From the NCBI GenBank assembly GCA_030562195.1, contig JAUJPP010000003.1, positions 21,483,398 to 21,547,397 of the forward strand: DNA of 64,000 bases. Direction: 5' to 3'. The position numbers and the translations under genes were made by a program. The DNA comes from Nipponacmea schrenckii. Its lineage: Eukaryota; Mollusca; Gastropoda; Lottiidae. Every line of letters begins with the position of its first letter. Positions within the stretch are counted from its first letter, which is position 1. Under the pieces are notes generated by a model. The model ran no database searches, had not been told where the DNA came from, and saw nothing but the letters and a program-made list of their open reading frames with translations. Of the stretch, positions 43,401-56,764 are shown in pieces.

Positions 43401-46279
43401 ATATTTATGAAGTAAATGGGGATTCTGCATTCTAATGAACTTATAACGTTGTACTGTTAAGATGAATTATTTGTGGAAGGGCATGACATTGAAACATCAA
43501 GCTCATCATATAGGCAAGATATAGTGATAGGAGGAGTCCTGAAAGGCGCCACAAGGAGACCATAGATTAAATATTAGGTTTTATTTCCAACGATAATTCA
43601 AATTACTGAACTAATGAGATGACTTTTTTCTATGCATTATTCTGTCAGTTCAAGCTAATACAAACCGAACACGTTCAACAATGAAATGCGATAAAGTCAT
43701 TCTAGTTTTGGATATTGTTTACCTCTTTAACATCATCTTTCATTTTATACTTATGTGATCGTGACCTTGTTTTTAAAATTGATTATAACTTAAATCTGTT
43801 TGACCTACCACCTACCAACAAACAAAACTTTCATAATAGGCCAGACTCTGCTTGAAATAGATTTCTTTAGAAAATAATATTTAAACATCTTAATAAAAAT
43901 ACAAATATTTAAAAACGATCTGAACATTTAGAACAGAGAGTTTGTCTTGATGTGATGCGTTCCATATATCAAATCACCTTATATGTGTAAAATCATACGC
44001 TTACAACTGTTTTATATCCTGGTTTTCTTATCCAAAAGCGTCTAACCGTGAGATATCACGTACAAATTGTTCGAATTGCTTAACAATGAAATTAAGATTA
44101 AAGTAGGATTTTTGATAATTCCCCCTAGTAAATAAGATCGATTTTGAACTATTTTAAAATATATATATTAAGATCACTATTGTGTAAGATACTTTTTAAA
44201 ATTTGTACGAAATTATATGTTTTTGCTTTTTACCAAATTCTTAATTTACCCTCCATTTAATTTAAGGTGGAAAAACTGTATTTTGAATAGATATTTAACA
44301 TTAATTAGCTATCTATGTAAGATTTTCAACTTGAATTTTCTCAAGCTAAAATAATATATATCAGCTACCAATAATACTTGGTACAAATATAAGGTATATA
44401 ACTTGATTATATCTATGTTTTAACCTCCAAATTTTATGTAAGTGTTTTGGAGAGAAAACTGGAGGCGAGTTATCGTGGTTATTAATCAATGTCGAGTTTC
44501 ATCATAAATTGTTGAAATAGCCTGCAGGTAGACATAAATTATCCACGTCTTTCACCAGTTTAAAACATAGCCATAGTTTTTATCAACTATTATAGGTAGA
44601 TATATATTATGCAGATAACATTCACAATATACAAGATCGTACTGACAGATTTCACTTATACTACAGAGTATTGCATATGCAATTGTCCAATAGAAGGTAC
44701 AGAACATTTGGACAGAAATCTTATTCTATTTGCAATGAATAATTCCGATTTCCAAACGGGTACATATTTATTTGTGCTGGTTTTTAACTTTCTCACTTTT
44801 GTAACTCGATAACCCATTTTAATTTTAAAAAAACATCATTTTTGAGACATCTACAAGAGGTTGACCTCAGTCATATTAACTTTGTTAACTTTTAACTTTT
44901 TAACTCATTGTACGTTTCATATTTGTATTATTTATTGTCACAGTTTACAATACCTGTAAAACTGAGACTCCACGATATCAATAAAATAGTAGAGAAGTTA
45001 AAAATCGGTCACAATATAGATGCGTAAATGTAATCATGCAGCTAATCTTATTATTATGCTCTCTTGTTATTCTTCTTATCAAATGTACCACACAGGAATG
45101 GCTCGATTAATCGATATATATGTTTACTGGTATATATTTATATAAATTTTTATAAATATACCAAGTTTTATCAATCATGCATAGCGTACTGTTTGGTTGG
45201 TTTCAAGTTGTTCAAGATGATCAAAGTAATTCTAAAGAACGAACACGCTACTGCATGATATGTCAACTGGTATGAGAAAATGCAAGCCCAGATTAACACC
45301 AATAATCAGTTTAGAGTAGTGTAAAAAAAAGGGTTTACGACTAAATATTTTAAAAAGTGTTAAAACGGTTATTTGTGTCAACTAAACGAAGTGATATAAA
45401 TGAGTGGCCTATTTGTAATTTAAGACTAACGATCTACTTGTAATGTTATACAAGTAATGGTGATGTCAAGTGTTTTTTTTTAAAGGCGCTTTTATTAAAT
45501 TCAGTCTGGATAATGTGAATCAGACTTTACAAATTCACATTCAATCGATGGTTACATATCGCATTCCCAAAAAGTTACACCCTGCCTTTCTATTGAGAAG
45601 TCTATCGATGGGTCTATTATAGGTATCTGTAAGCATTTAAATATGTTCAATGTTATGTTAATCCACGTGAGAGATTTCCGGCTGAATGATAATAGCCTTG
45701 GTGTAATCATATTTTTATTAAATACAATTCTTCTGCCCCAATAATTCTGAATGATACACGAATACGCCTTGTCAATGTTGATAACTTTCACTGTCAAAAA
45801 TAATATACAAAACATGATGTCTACAAGAGAACTATTTGATGTTCAAGACATGGAACAGTCGTATCTTTACGGGTCCGGAAATTTGGTGAACAGATAGACA
45901 TAAACGTCCATTTGATTTTTTAAGTCGGGTATCGTAAAAGTAAAATGAGTTGTAGAAAGTTCTGATTAGTATTGAATATTTCCATTACATTATTTTTTAA
46001 ACTAAGAAAGAGAACACTTTGGCGTAAAACTTGAGTTAACTTCATTGCTGAAAAAAACTGTATGTTATTTGTCATAAAATATATGTATTTTGAAACATAG
46101 GTGTAATTACGAAAGTGGGTGTAACACCTTGATGAACAAGTTTCAAATATATTCCGAGCTCAAGAACATAGGTAAACCTACATGTAGTAGTATATCAGGC
46201 TTACCAAATTCGCACTTAAAATAGGCCGTATCCGTTAACTATTTTCATGTCAGTGAGTACAAATGACCTTCTGGGTTTA
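40489..46279 (+). other. presumed first intron of the kinase gene, part 1
   Basis: Begins with the donor GTAAGGCACC. No cyclic-nucleotide-binding or kinase exon was recognised on the plus strand. AT-rich sequence with short frames only; nothing else seen. Confidence 0.5.
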
Positions 46280-46320
46280 TTCCCACTTCGCCCCTTCCCA
46301 TTTCGCCCCTTCCCACTTCC
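46280..46320. repeat. short pyrimidine array, same words as the 8.56 kb array
   Basis: CCCACTTCGCCCCTTCCCATTTCGCCCCTTCCCACTTCC, three tandem 15-bp TTCCCAYTTCGCCCC units, the cleanest copy of the degenerate words seen at 8,563-8,911. Confidence 0.8.
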
Positions 46321-49300
46321 TGGGACTAGGATGGAGTTCAGCTCGGTACGCTACCAAAATACAGTCGGGTAATAGAAACTCCATTTACCGAGTTGTACCC
46401 CTTGCTAGACTTATAAATGGTTCAGCTTTGTATAAATATGTTTTTTATTCTTATGCAAAATTTAGTTTTTAGTTGACATAGTGAAAAAATAGCCGCCCAA
46501 AAGTGACATTTTATATCTGACCGTAAACGTGCTAATATCCCATCCGAATATCACGTCCGAATTGGGAGTTGTTACAACTGAAAGTACTTCAATAAACATT
46601 ATTAGTTATAAAGATTTCCCAAAATACATGCCGAACGGACAATCCGGTTGAAGTTAACACGTCAAGGTTTGGTTTTCCCTGTCCCGAAGTCCTTAACCGC
46701 AGTACAAGCAATCAAGTTTAACGTAGTATTTTGGCTTTAAGAAATATCAATGTAATAATTTAGTTTACGGTGTTTAAACATTAACATGTCGTTACGTCAA
46801 GACCTATATACATCGTAGGTGATAGATGACCCTTGGCCAAAACATAAATTGAGTAATCCACGTAAGTCCGATTTACTAGCCTCGGGTATGTTTTAATAGT
46901 GACTATAAGATATTGTTAAACTATGAGACAGGTACCTGTTGGTTTATCTTTATGAATATATTGTATATCATAGGTTTACTACGAGATATATCTACCTTCA
47001 ATCTAGTTTTCCAATGAATATTACATACATATCTCTAATTAACTACGAATAGTTTTATTGTCTTATTAAAGTAACGTTGTCACAATTACCATGTCAGTGC
47101 ATTACTGAACTGAATAGTTTGAAGTTGCATAAGCAGGCTTTATATATATTTTGAATGCTATTTTGTTTCTCTAAACCAAAGCATTTTGAAGATTTTCTCG
47201 CTGCTAAGTAATGATTAAGTGATCTTGAAGTAGACCCATGCGACTACAAACCAAAATTATGATCCTCATTTTTGAACCCACTATAACTATTTCTGACATT
47301 TATTTCTTTTACTTTGATTTTAAATGTAGACACGGAAATGTGTTTTGATTCACATAAGGCAAATAAGCCTTGGATCTATACATTGTTTAATGATATTTAC
47401 AAGTTGCGTGTTAAAAGGTTACTATACGTGCGTTAAAACTTATCAACGATGATATGCAGTTACGAATGTCTATGAGGTAGTAGTGCTCAAACTTAAAATA
47501 ACCACTAAGCACACAAATCAGTTGTCACTTTACAGATATTTAGGTAAATGTATTTTGGTATTCTATCGTTGCCACTATAGCTATTAAAACCATCTGAGGT
47601 CTACACTCTCTGCTTCAGAAAAATATGTGAAAATCCATTTCATTTAGGGAACTTTATTGACCAAATTATAAAGTTTTCCAAACTGATAATGAGTTTGACA
47701 CCAGCAAGCATTCATCTTGTAACAAAAACTTCAACCTACAAAGCAGAGCCCATATTCTGGATTAACTAAAAAAAAATCCAAAAAACAAAAAGGTTGAAAA
47801 TTATGAAAGATTAAATCAAAACATAGAGTTAAATCTTGGTTGAATTTCTGAATAAAAACAGGTCATTTCATTAAGTAATAGTTTATCATAAAGATGCTAC
47901 TTGGTGTCACCAAGGGCAATCCCATCAGTTAATCTAATTTATTTTACCGACGACAATCCTTTTCATTTCCCCTATATAGAAATTTAAGAGGCTACCTTGA
48001 GAGACGGTTGTTTTGTTGATATGTAGTCTATCCTCTTTTCACCCCTTGTGATAAGGTGTCTGTATCCTGTGTAGATAAAATCAGTTCACTCTTTTTTAGT
48101 GAAAACAAAATAAACGGTAACTAGTAGATATATTCACAATGAGGTACTAAATGGTTTAATTAGGATATAGACCACTCTGAGTCTCTGTATGTGTGGTTAT
48201 ATTTTAATGACAATTATATGATATCAATTCATTCGTATTTTATGTACAAGAGTTTTATACTTATTTTTATATCTATTCTTGCATGACGGCGATGACATCC
48301 ACGATGATAAACGGGGTCATATTATTGTTAATTAGGGCTAGTATGGTTCGCTTATTAATTTATTTTTGAAGTGCATATTTATGTTACATAAAGCATACTA
48401 ACCATGCATTGTAAACATGATCATATAAAATTAACCTCTCATTTCATATCTATATTAACTTCACGTTTGTTTTATGTGAAGTACGGGTTGAATCACAGAG
48501 ATATTAATAGTTAGTTTTATTAATAGAAATAAAAATATGAATATTTATGTTAATATAAAAATTAGTTTTACAAGCAATATCTATTTAAGTCCTTCGCATT
48601 TCCCTTTATCTACTTCGACCACCACGAGTCGTAATTTGTTAAAAACAATAACTTTAACGGTTTGGTGTGGCGTTATCACTTTGACCCTTACAGGTACACC
48701 TCCTTGAGCTGATCTTTTATAGACTTATGTCACTGTTCCGACAAAAAGTTCTAATTGCATATTACAGGGCTTTCCTTCACAAGCCAAATATGTTTCAGAA
48801 AATAAGGTTTGTTCTAGTGTGAACATGCATAATACTACCTAATGTTCAATTTGTCACTTTGACTATAATTAATACCTATATAACATCACATAATACTGAT
48901 ATTCATTGTTATGTCATTTATCATCATTTTCATCATTAATTTCAATATCAAGTGGCCATTTCCATCACACATCAATGTGTCAAGGTTACTGTCAATCAAT
49001 AAGGAAGTTCACTGACGATTGATAAACGCAACAAAATGACAGATTTTATAAACGAAAAGAACAAAGTGGAATATTTGGCTAATGCTGCTATTGTGTCAAA
49101 TGCAGGTATGGGTGATGCCGGATGACCGACAGTCGTTCTTGCAGTCTTCTTGTCTCACTGTGGGAAGTTTCATATCTAGTCTTAAATCATTATCAAAATT
49201 TCTTTGAATATATAATAAAAGTCATACAATTACTTGAAATAAAGATGAATAGAAGTTGAATGAATGAAAATTACACGAAATATCATTGACGTATTCAGAA

Positions 49301-52163
49301 CAATACTTAAAAACTGAAATCTAAAAGATCAAAATCAATGGCGACAGAACAATAGTCTGACCGCAAGATATGATATTATGCCCCAGAGTACAAAATACTT
49401 TATCAATTGATTAGCTATCTAAGTGACAAAGAAGTGGGGGAGAACTTCCTGTTCATTGAAACTGTATCTCAAAATAGTAAATGACTTCTATTATTCTCTG
49501 ACTTAACGGCCATTTTGTTGTACACTTTAAAATATATGTTTTACTCATATCTGTAACTAAAACACTGCAAGGCCTTGGTTGTCGTAATATTGTTTATCTT
49601 TAATAGGTCAATGGCTTTAGAAAATGATTAACGTTATAATTAACAGCAGTGTTCTAGAGGAAATGTAGGTGGCTATGGCAAAAGACGCACTTCCTAATAG
49701 TATTGACATAATGAATATGTCAACTGCAGAACCTTAAAGAAATTGATAACGGCTATAAAACAGTTAATATCCCCCGGTGTGTTAATGCTCTTACATTCAA
49801 CTCAAACAAGTCAATCATCAGTGAGCATAACATTTGAAAATATTTTGATTATTGTGGTGAACGGAATTTATAACACAGGTATAAAATAAGTGAGGTTTAA
49901 CCTACTGTATATCTTGATTTAAACACAGATAACCTTTTACTATCTCACGAATATATACATTACGATCTCACTTTTTGTCATACCTCGAATTACAGGTATG
50001 CATACTGCACGTACTTTCAGGTTGTTGATTACTATGTTAACTTGCCAATTCGAGGTTGGATAGTTGGGCCACCCTCCCGAACAAACTTGGCTAAGTGCTA
50101 ATATCATTTATAGATAACGCTTCTGAGGAGGAATGATTTTAAAGAAAATGACTATTCATGTTTCACGTGAATGACATTTTTTCTGACAATACGGTAGTAG
50201 CATAATAAAGGTATTTTCACGCAGCCTTACCATGATTGTGGAAAATGGCTAAGATAATATAATTTCATCTTTTGACGAAGTATAATGTTTTAGGATAAGG
50301 CTATCCATGTTGCCAAAATATAATAACGCTGGTATGAAATAAGATATTACCGAAGTGCTTTTTCAGACGTGCATAACCAAACATTTTGAATTTCTTGAAT
50401 GCTTGAGCGCTAGATTCAACAAGTCACGAATGGTATGAGAATCAATTTCATGGCTTATTTACAAGCGAAATCCTAAAAAACTAATAGTTCAATATTATAA
50501 ACACCAGCACTAATTTTTAAAGACATTTTAGTAACTGTAGATAATATATCCTCAGCATACCATATGAAAAGAGCCTTATATTTATATTTTTCTTTAGACT
50601 TTATTGAGTCCTTGTCCAAATCCTTCATCCTTCTTTGTTTTATCTGAGCTCAGAAAAATCAGCCAATCCACCGACGAAGTTATTACTTCCTTTTAAAAAG
50701 TTAAAAAACTACCGGCATTGTGTTCTATGTTTTGATATCTATTTGAATAGATGGCTATTATTTTGACATTTCTCGTTTATGGAGATAAACAAAACATGTT
50801 TACTTATAGTCTTAATTTAATTAAATTTAGATTCTCCAAACAATGTTAGTTCTTTACAGACTCGTTAAGAACAACCTATAAATTTAACATTTCGAGCCCA
50901 ACAGAGAAAGCATGTAACCCTACGTAAGATATTGAAATTTCCCACAATTTCTTCAGGTGCAGAAGAGTGGGGCGTAAAACTCCATTAATTTCATTCTCAT
51001 TTGTTGTGTTCCAACATATTTCTATACAACTGCAACTTTATAAAATATACTGTATTACTTCGGTAATAGTACTTCCTTTGAAAAAACTATATTAGAAATC
51101 ATACAGTTTCGCCATATCTCGTCATACATTCTGTATACATAGATACAGTAAGATGATATAAAATGAATAACAATCCTTGTGCAGTTGACATTGCAGTTGT
51201 TAAGAGGCATCAGGTCGCATGCCATGATAGAGTGAATTTTTAGTAGCTTTAATGTATTTCTACTTCAATACGTGTATTTATTGTATTAAGTATATCATCT
51301 AGAGATTTGGAGTGGTTTACAAAGGTGTTGTGTATAAAATCAAATTTATCGTCAAGTATTTTCAATAGGTTTATGACTGGTCTATATTTGGAAACGACGA
51401 TGTAGAGTATACGTTATTAAATTTGAACATGAATTTCTTTGAAATCGTTTTGAAGGTTGAATCCATTTCCTGTTAAAGGAAATTAAAGTCCAATTATTTA
51501 TTTTATAAATTAAGTAATAAAAGTTGTCAAACGCATGCGCTTCTAATGTCTCGGCAACAGTTTGGCCTGATGACAACCCACAGCACTTCAAGAAATAATT
51601 TGTCGCAGCAAACAGTTTAATCTCTTATGACTTCTTTGTCCCATCCGAATATTTTCATGTCGCTACCTTCGACCTGCAAGGACGTCTTCTCTGCACTTTC
51701 AATGAAACACTAATTTTCCGCGAAAATGCTATAGCAATTTTTAAATTGGAGAAAAAGAAACACTTGAATTTTCTATTAGCGACAATTGATGAGGTTTTCC
51801 TTCATGTGTGTTTTGTATTTAGTGGAGGTATAAACACCTGTTAGAAAAGAATACAATGGTGTTCGTGTCTTGGCTGCTATTCAACTGATTAGAGTATCCC
51901 CTTGACTTATACAGGGTGTTCTTTATTCAGATAAAGTAGTTACGGACCACAATTGTTGTCTCTTAAAAAGAAGGAAAGCGCTCTACTTTCACCACTTAAA
52001 ACCTTGGGAATCCTGTCTATGAGCTGGTCCTACCACAAATACCGTTTGTAAATTATTGACTGGAATAATGAGAAGTCTGGAATAATAATCGAAGATGGAT
52101 TCGGAGAACATTTCCCTGAGAGCTACATTTGGCAATTACGTGTTAATAAATGTAATAGACGAC
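46321..52163 (+). other. presumed intron, part 2; nothing firm
   Basis: About 5.8 kb with no gene seen. The only exon-like object is a 23-codon frame at 49,036-49,104 with ATG in a good context and a GTATGG donor (see findings). Short frames elsewhere have no recognisable motif. Confidence 0.45.
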
Positions 52164-52232
52164 GCCACTATATTATAACTTTTTAGTACTGACCGTTTCG
52201 ACCCATTTCCAGCTGTCATCAATCATAGTGGC
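52164..52232 (-). ncRNA. degenerate hammerhead-ribozyme-like motif with closing stem
   Basis: On the minus strand: GCCACTAT (52,232-52,225), GATTGATGA, a 16-nt region CAGCTGGAAATGGGTC, GAAAC, then about 20 nt and ATAGTGGC (52,171-52,164), an exact eight-pair partner of the first arm. The two conserved boxes and a closing stem I are in the right order for a hammerhead, but box 1 has U for C and stem II is weak. It resembles the motif in the Penelope-like 3' region at 31.8 kb and may be a leftover of such an element. Confidence 0.35.
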
Positions 52233-52239
52233 AACATTT

Positions 52240-55200
52240 CTACAGTTTTATTATCAAACCCCGTCCCTCCAGCAATATTTGTCACAAAATATCATTTCAG
52301 CGTGGTATATTCTAGACATGTTCATACCTTTATGTAAATATATCCTGGAAAGAAAGGGTTAAGAGCAACTACGTAGAGCAAGGGATTACAGCGATTTACA
52401 TCGAGAACTTAAACTTGGTCTTAGTTCATACTGGCTGAAATAAATCAGCAATACGATTGTACACACCAATTTATCTACCGGCGAATTGGATGTGAAAAAC
52501 TGATATTCATTTTGCACATTGCCGTTTAGACGCTTTCTTGTATCTCAGTGATCTTCTTGTAGTTATGCTTGTGGACCTTTCATGATAGAGAAAGTGTAGA
52601 AAACACGCATTACTTACAAATAATCACTTGTATAAGGTTTAATATCAGCTAAAGAAAATACATGTATATTATCTGATCAGAATGCAAAGATGAAACTGGT
52701 TGACTTTGTGAAGGTTAAATACAATGACAAAACATATACACCTGTCCTCATTAAACACATCAAATTGACATCATTGCAACACAATTAAATATCTCAAAAT
52801 GTCAATCATAACATCATATTTGTAGAGGTTACGGATAGCTGACTTAGATGATGCAAATCGGTCTACGAAACGGCTGAAAGATATGAAGTAGCCTTTCCTT
52901 TCAGATTAAGTCTCTTGCTGAAAAGTAACTTGTTGATCTACTCTTTCATAGTTTATTTTTAATATCTTAATTAAATATGTTGTGTATATCAGAAATTGTC
53001 AGCCCAGCGTTTTGCAGAAAAACTTTTGTTCAAAAATTTACAATGAAATGTTTGAAAATATTCAATTTTACCTCCTTGGTATTTTCAAAATTAAGACTTT
53101 CGTGAATCGAGGGTCATGGGGTTTACGCATCCAACTTTGTAATGCGGGTCTGTACGCCTTTGGGTATCTTGATAAAATGAACCTCACTAACATCACGAAA
53201 CCTAAAGGTATAAATTATGTCAATTGCATTGGGAATCCTTTGATAATATAACAAAATTTAACTTGTTAATGACACATTTCGCTACAATAGATACATTGTT
53301 TATAACAAACAGTGATTATTGTCTTATGTTTATATTTATCGTGAAAGATGTTTATGTATAAACATAATGTCTAATGTTTTATTATTTATAGTATAACTCT
53401 TAAGAATCTGATAGTTTCAATGCGAGTTTGAATGCCATGGCTTATGGGCCTAATAGTAATAAATACTATAATCGATAATCATATCAGAGACCGTATGTCT
53501 GTAGCCATTTTCCTTGGTTTGTAGACGCAAAAGGTCCTGAAAAAAATAATATATTTAACCGTAGCAAAGTGTATCGATATTTCTGTTGTGATAAATGCAA
53601 TCGTCAAAATAGAGGGCTTCTCATAGGTCCGCGCTCACTCTATCACGTTATACAATAAACTGCAATTGAGAGAATGAGTACATACAAGGTACTTACAGAG
53701 TACTTAACAAAAAGTAAAAAATTAAAGGAAAAGTTGACGATTTAAGTATTTAACAAAAAGGATTATGGCATTGAGTTACAAAATATATTGATAATGTCTA
53801 ACAGACAAAGTTTATGTGTATACTGATATATTTTTCCTACAGATATTATAAAAAACTAATTAGCTAGGCTATTTGTTACTGTTTGTTGTGTACTCGTTCT
53901 ATTTTCCCACAGGAATGAAATCAAATAGTCTCACTTAATCAGGTTAATTTCTTTCAAACCTCCCATGTTAATAAAAGTTATTTAACTATAAAATTGCATC
54001 GGTCTAGTTAATTAAGTGGAAAATATAATTAACTTGTAATGGGTTTAATATAACACATTGTGGAAATATTTCAGCAAAAACTATGAATGAGATCATTTGT
54101 AAAGTCATCCTGCATTTCCCAGTACTACCCACTCTCGCAGTATTTCTTGTAGTATCTCAAACAATACCATCGATTGATTAAAACTGTTGATTGTCTGAAG
54201 ATGGGATTATTCTTGCTAATTTGGACACCATGGTGTCGCGCTGTAAACGAAAGGTATTGTTGTTAATGTCATTTACAGATTTGCTGTCTTTCTGATTGGT
54301 TGTTAAACTTTGAATTAAGCTGGTTGAATAGGTACGGTTGTTATCCAATGACTGGTTTTTATTTGTGGTATATAAGATATATTAACCTATCTTATGATTT
54401 ATCAGTATTGTGATAACAGTGAAGGTTTATTTACACAGCCCCGTATTACTTAACCTATTTTCCATCACCCCTGTCGATATTTGATTGATTTGAACCCTTA
54501 ACCAACAGAAAGGAAGGGTGTCAATATTTACTTGACAGATTGAAACTTTTTCAGAAGACGGCATAAAAGCTTGGGCAGAACTTTTGCCTACTACTTGTTC
54601 GGAAACTTGTTTGTTAGTACATTAGTAGTGCATTTCAACTAGGCTAGCATAATACAATAAATTATATGCATTCAATTGTGATAATATATACGTATTGCTT
54701 AAGATTGCACGAATTGATCAAGTATTTCATAGTAATTAGATGCGAGACGCTGTATCATGTTTTAGTGAAAAGGCTAATACAATAGACGTTATGTTATTAA
54801 TTTAATTCACACTGTCAAAGTATTTCAGATTCAACATTTAACTTGTAATACCTACGTCATAGACTAGCATCCTTGTGTCAAATAGAGTCATGTATGTTAT
54901 TTGATTATATACGAATTGAAAAAAAAAGTTGAAACGCAACCCAGGGATTTGCCACAGCTTAATCTATAAAATACTAAGACTAAGAGAGATCTTCCGTCCA
55001 TTTAAGTGCGTTCGACGAGTTTATTGCTTTTTTAGCTTTCTGAATATCTATACTCACCAAGGTTTTCGCGGAGTCTGTACAGTTTCAACTTAATCCTGAA
55101 AAGCAAAGATGTTGTTTTTTTCTGGAATGTCTTCATTAATTTGAATTAGTCCATTAATTGATTTAGAAGTTGGAAATAAGGTTAACGTTACTCCAAGTAT

Positions 55201-56311
55201 CTGATTGAAAGACAACTTGCCTTATTCTCTTCAGTCTAAAGTAAAGTAAAAGCCAATTACTTATTAGACGAAGGATTATATCCTAAATGGTTTGATCCGG
55301 AATGGTTGTCTTTAAATTCTTGTTACATTGACAGAAGGAAATATTAGGTTGAGAATATTAACCATATTGCATTCAGTGGTGTTGCATGAAACATTGAACG
55401 ATTAGTGATTCTCAATTATCCATCAATAGTGGAAGAAACCGAAGAATTTCATGTTTAGAAACTTGGCAAGTGTTTATATATCATGTGAAATCGAACAGAA
55501 ATGATCTACTCTTCCGTAGAACCTTTCAAAATATTTTCCTACTTTCTTATGTTATTATGTAAACTTCAGTTTACAAGATACAAGTTCTTCCAATCAATTG
55601 GTACGTCAAATTGAAAAAAGGATCAAATTAACTAAAATACAAGTCGCATTTTCAGTGGGTATTCATCGTTTTGGCACCACATTTGTAATACATGTTTGCT
55701 TCAATAATTCAATCGGGTTTTTTCTTTCTCACATTTCGTTCCATCTGATAAAATATAGAGCTCGGCATTGACTTTCAATCAATATTACACAGAGATAAAT
55801 AACATATAGATGAATATTTACAATTATAAAGGCAAGTCCAAATGATTAATTATTATGTTTTACTTTATTTATCAGAATCGTTTAATGAGATATATATTTT
55901 ATTATACATTTCAATGCTCATTTAATCATACCTTATTTTAATACTGTGGCCTTTTGACTTATATAAACAGTATAAAACTCAAAACAGATTAGCCTGCCAA
56001 GTTTTCGATAGTTTTTAAGAGCTTCTTTCAAACTCTGTTAATTTTCAAGGTTTTTTTTTGGAATCAGTCTAGTAAAGACAAATAGACAGCAGGTGAGAAA
56101 AGAAAATAAATCTTTAAATGGGATAGAATCCTTTCAATGTTTTACTAGAATTCTGGCTGTAATACTTCTGGAAACCATTTCACTGTAAATGAATAAAGGG
56201 ATTGAAAGCCGTTTTCTAATCTTCCTATATCGGAAGAACATAATTATATCTGCCACCTTTACCGATTCTTCGTCCGTCACTATTCTAGACAAACCAGACC
56301 GTTATCACATA
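52240..56311 (+). other. presumed intron, part 3; no gene seen
   Basis: AT-rich, no motif or coding exon recognised. An 89-codon frame at 52,982-53,251 was read and has no recognisable feature. Confidence 0.45.
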
Positions 56312-56764
56312 AACATTGTCGTAATGATCACATCATCATCGTCATAAAGATTATTTCACCATCGTCATTAAGATCGGGTCACCATCGTCATTAAGATCAG
56401 GTCACCATCGTCATTAAGATCGGGTCAATATCGTCATTATGATCGTGTCACCATCGTCATTGAGATCGGGTCAACATCTTCATTAAGATCGGGTCAATAT
56501 CGTCATTAAGATCGGGTCACAATCGTCATTAAGCTCGGGTCATCATCGTCATAAAGATCATTTCATCATCGTCATTGAGATCGGGTCAACATCGTCATTA
56601 AGATCGGATCAACATCGTCATTAAGATCGTGTCACCATCGTCATAAAGATCGTGTCACCATCGTCATTAAGATCGGGTCACCATTGTCATTAAAATCGGG
56701 GCAACATCGTTATTAAGATCATGTCACCATCGTCATAAATATCACATCACCATCGTCTTAATGA
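56312..56764. repeat. 23-bp minisatellite, about 20 copies
   Basis: Unit CACCATCGTCATTAAGATCGGGT (23 bp; core ATCGTCATTAAGATCGGGTC) repeated about 20 times with variants (AATATCG, TATGATCGTGT, CATAAAGATC). Both edges fade into diverged units. Confidence 0.92.

Noticed and set aside
56312..56764. CRISPR-like array of 23-bp repeats
   Set aside because: Units are contiguous without unique spacers, and the DNA is animal; it is a minisatellite.
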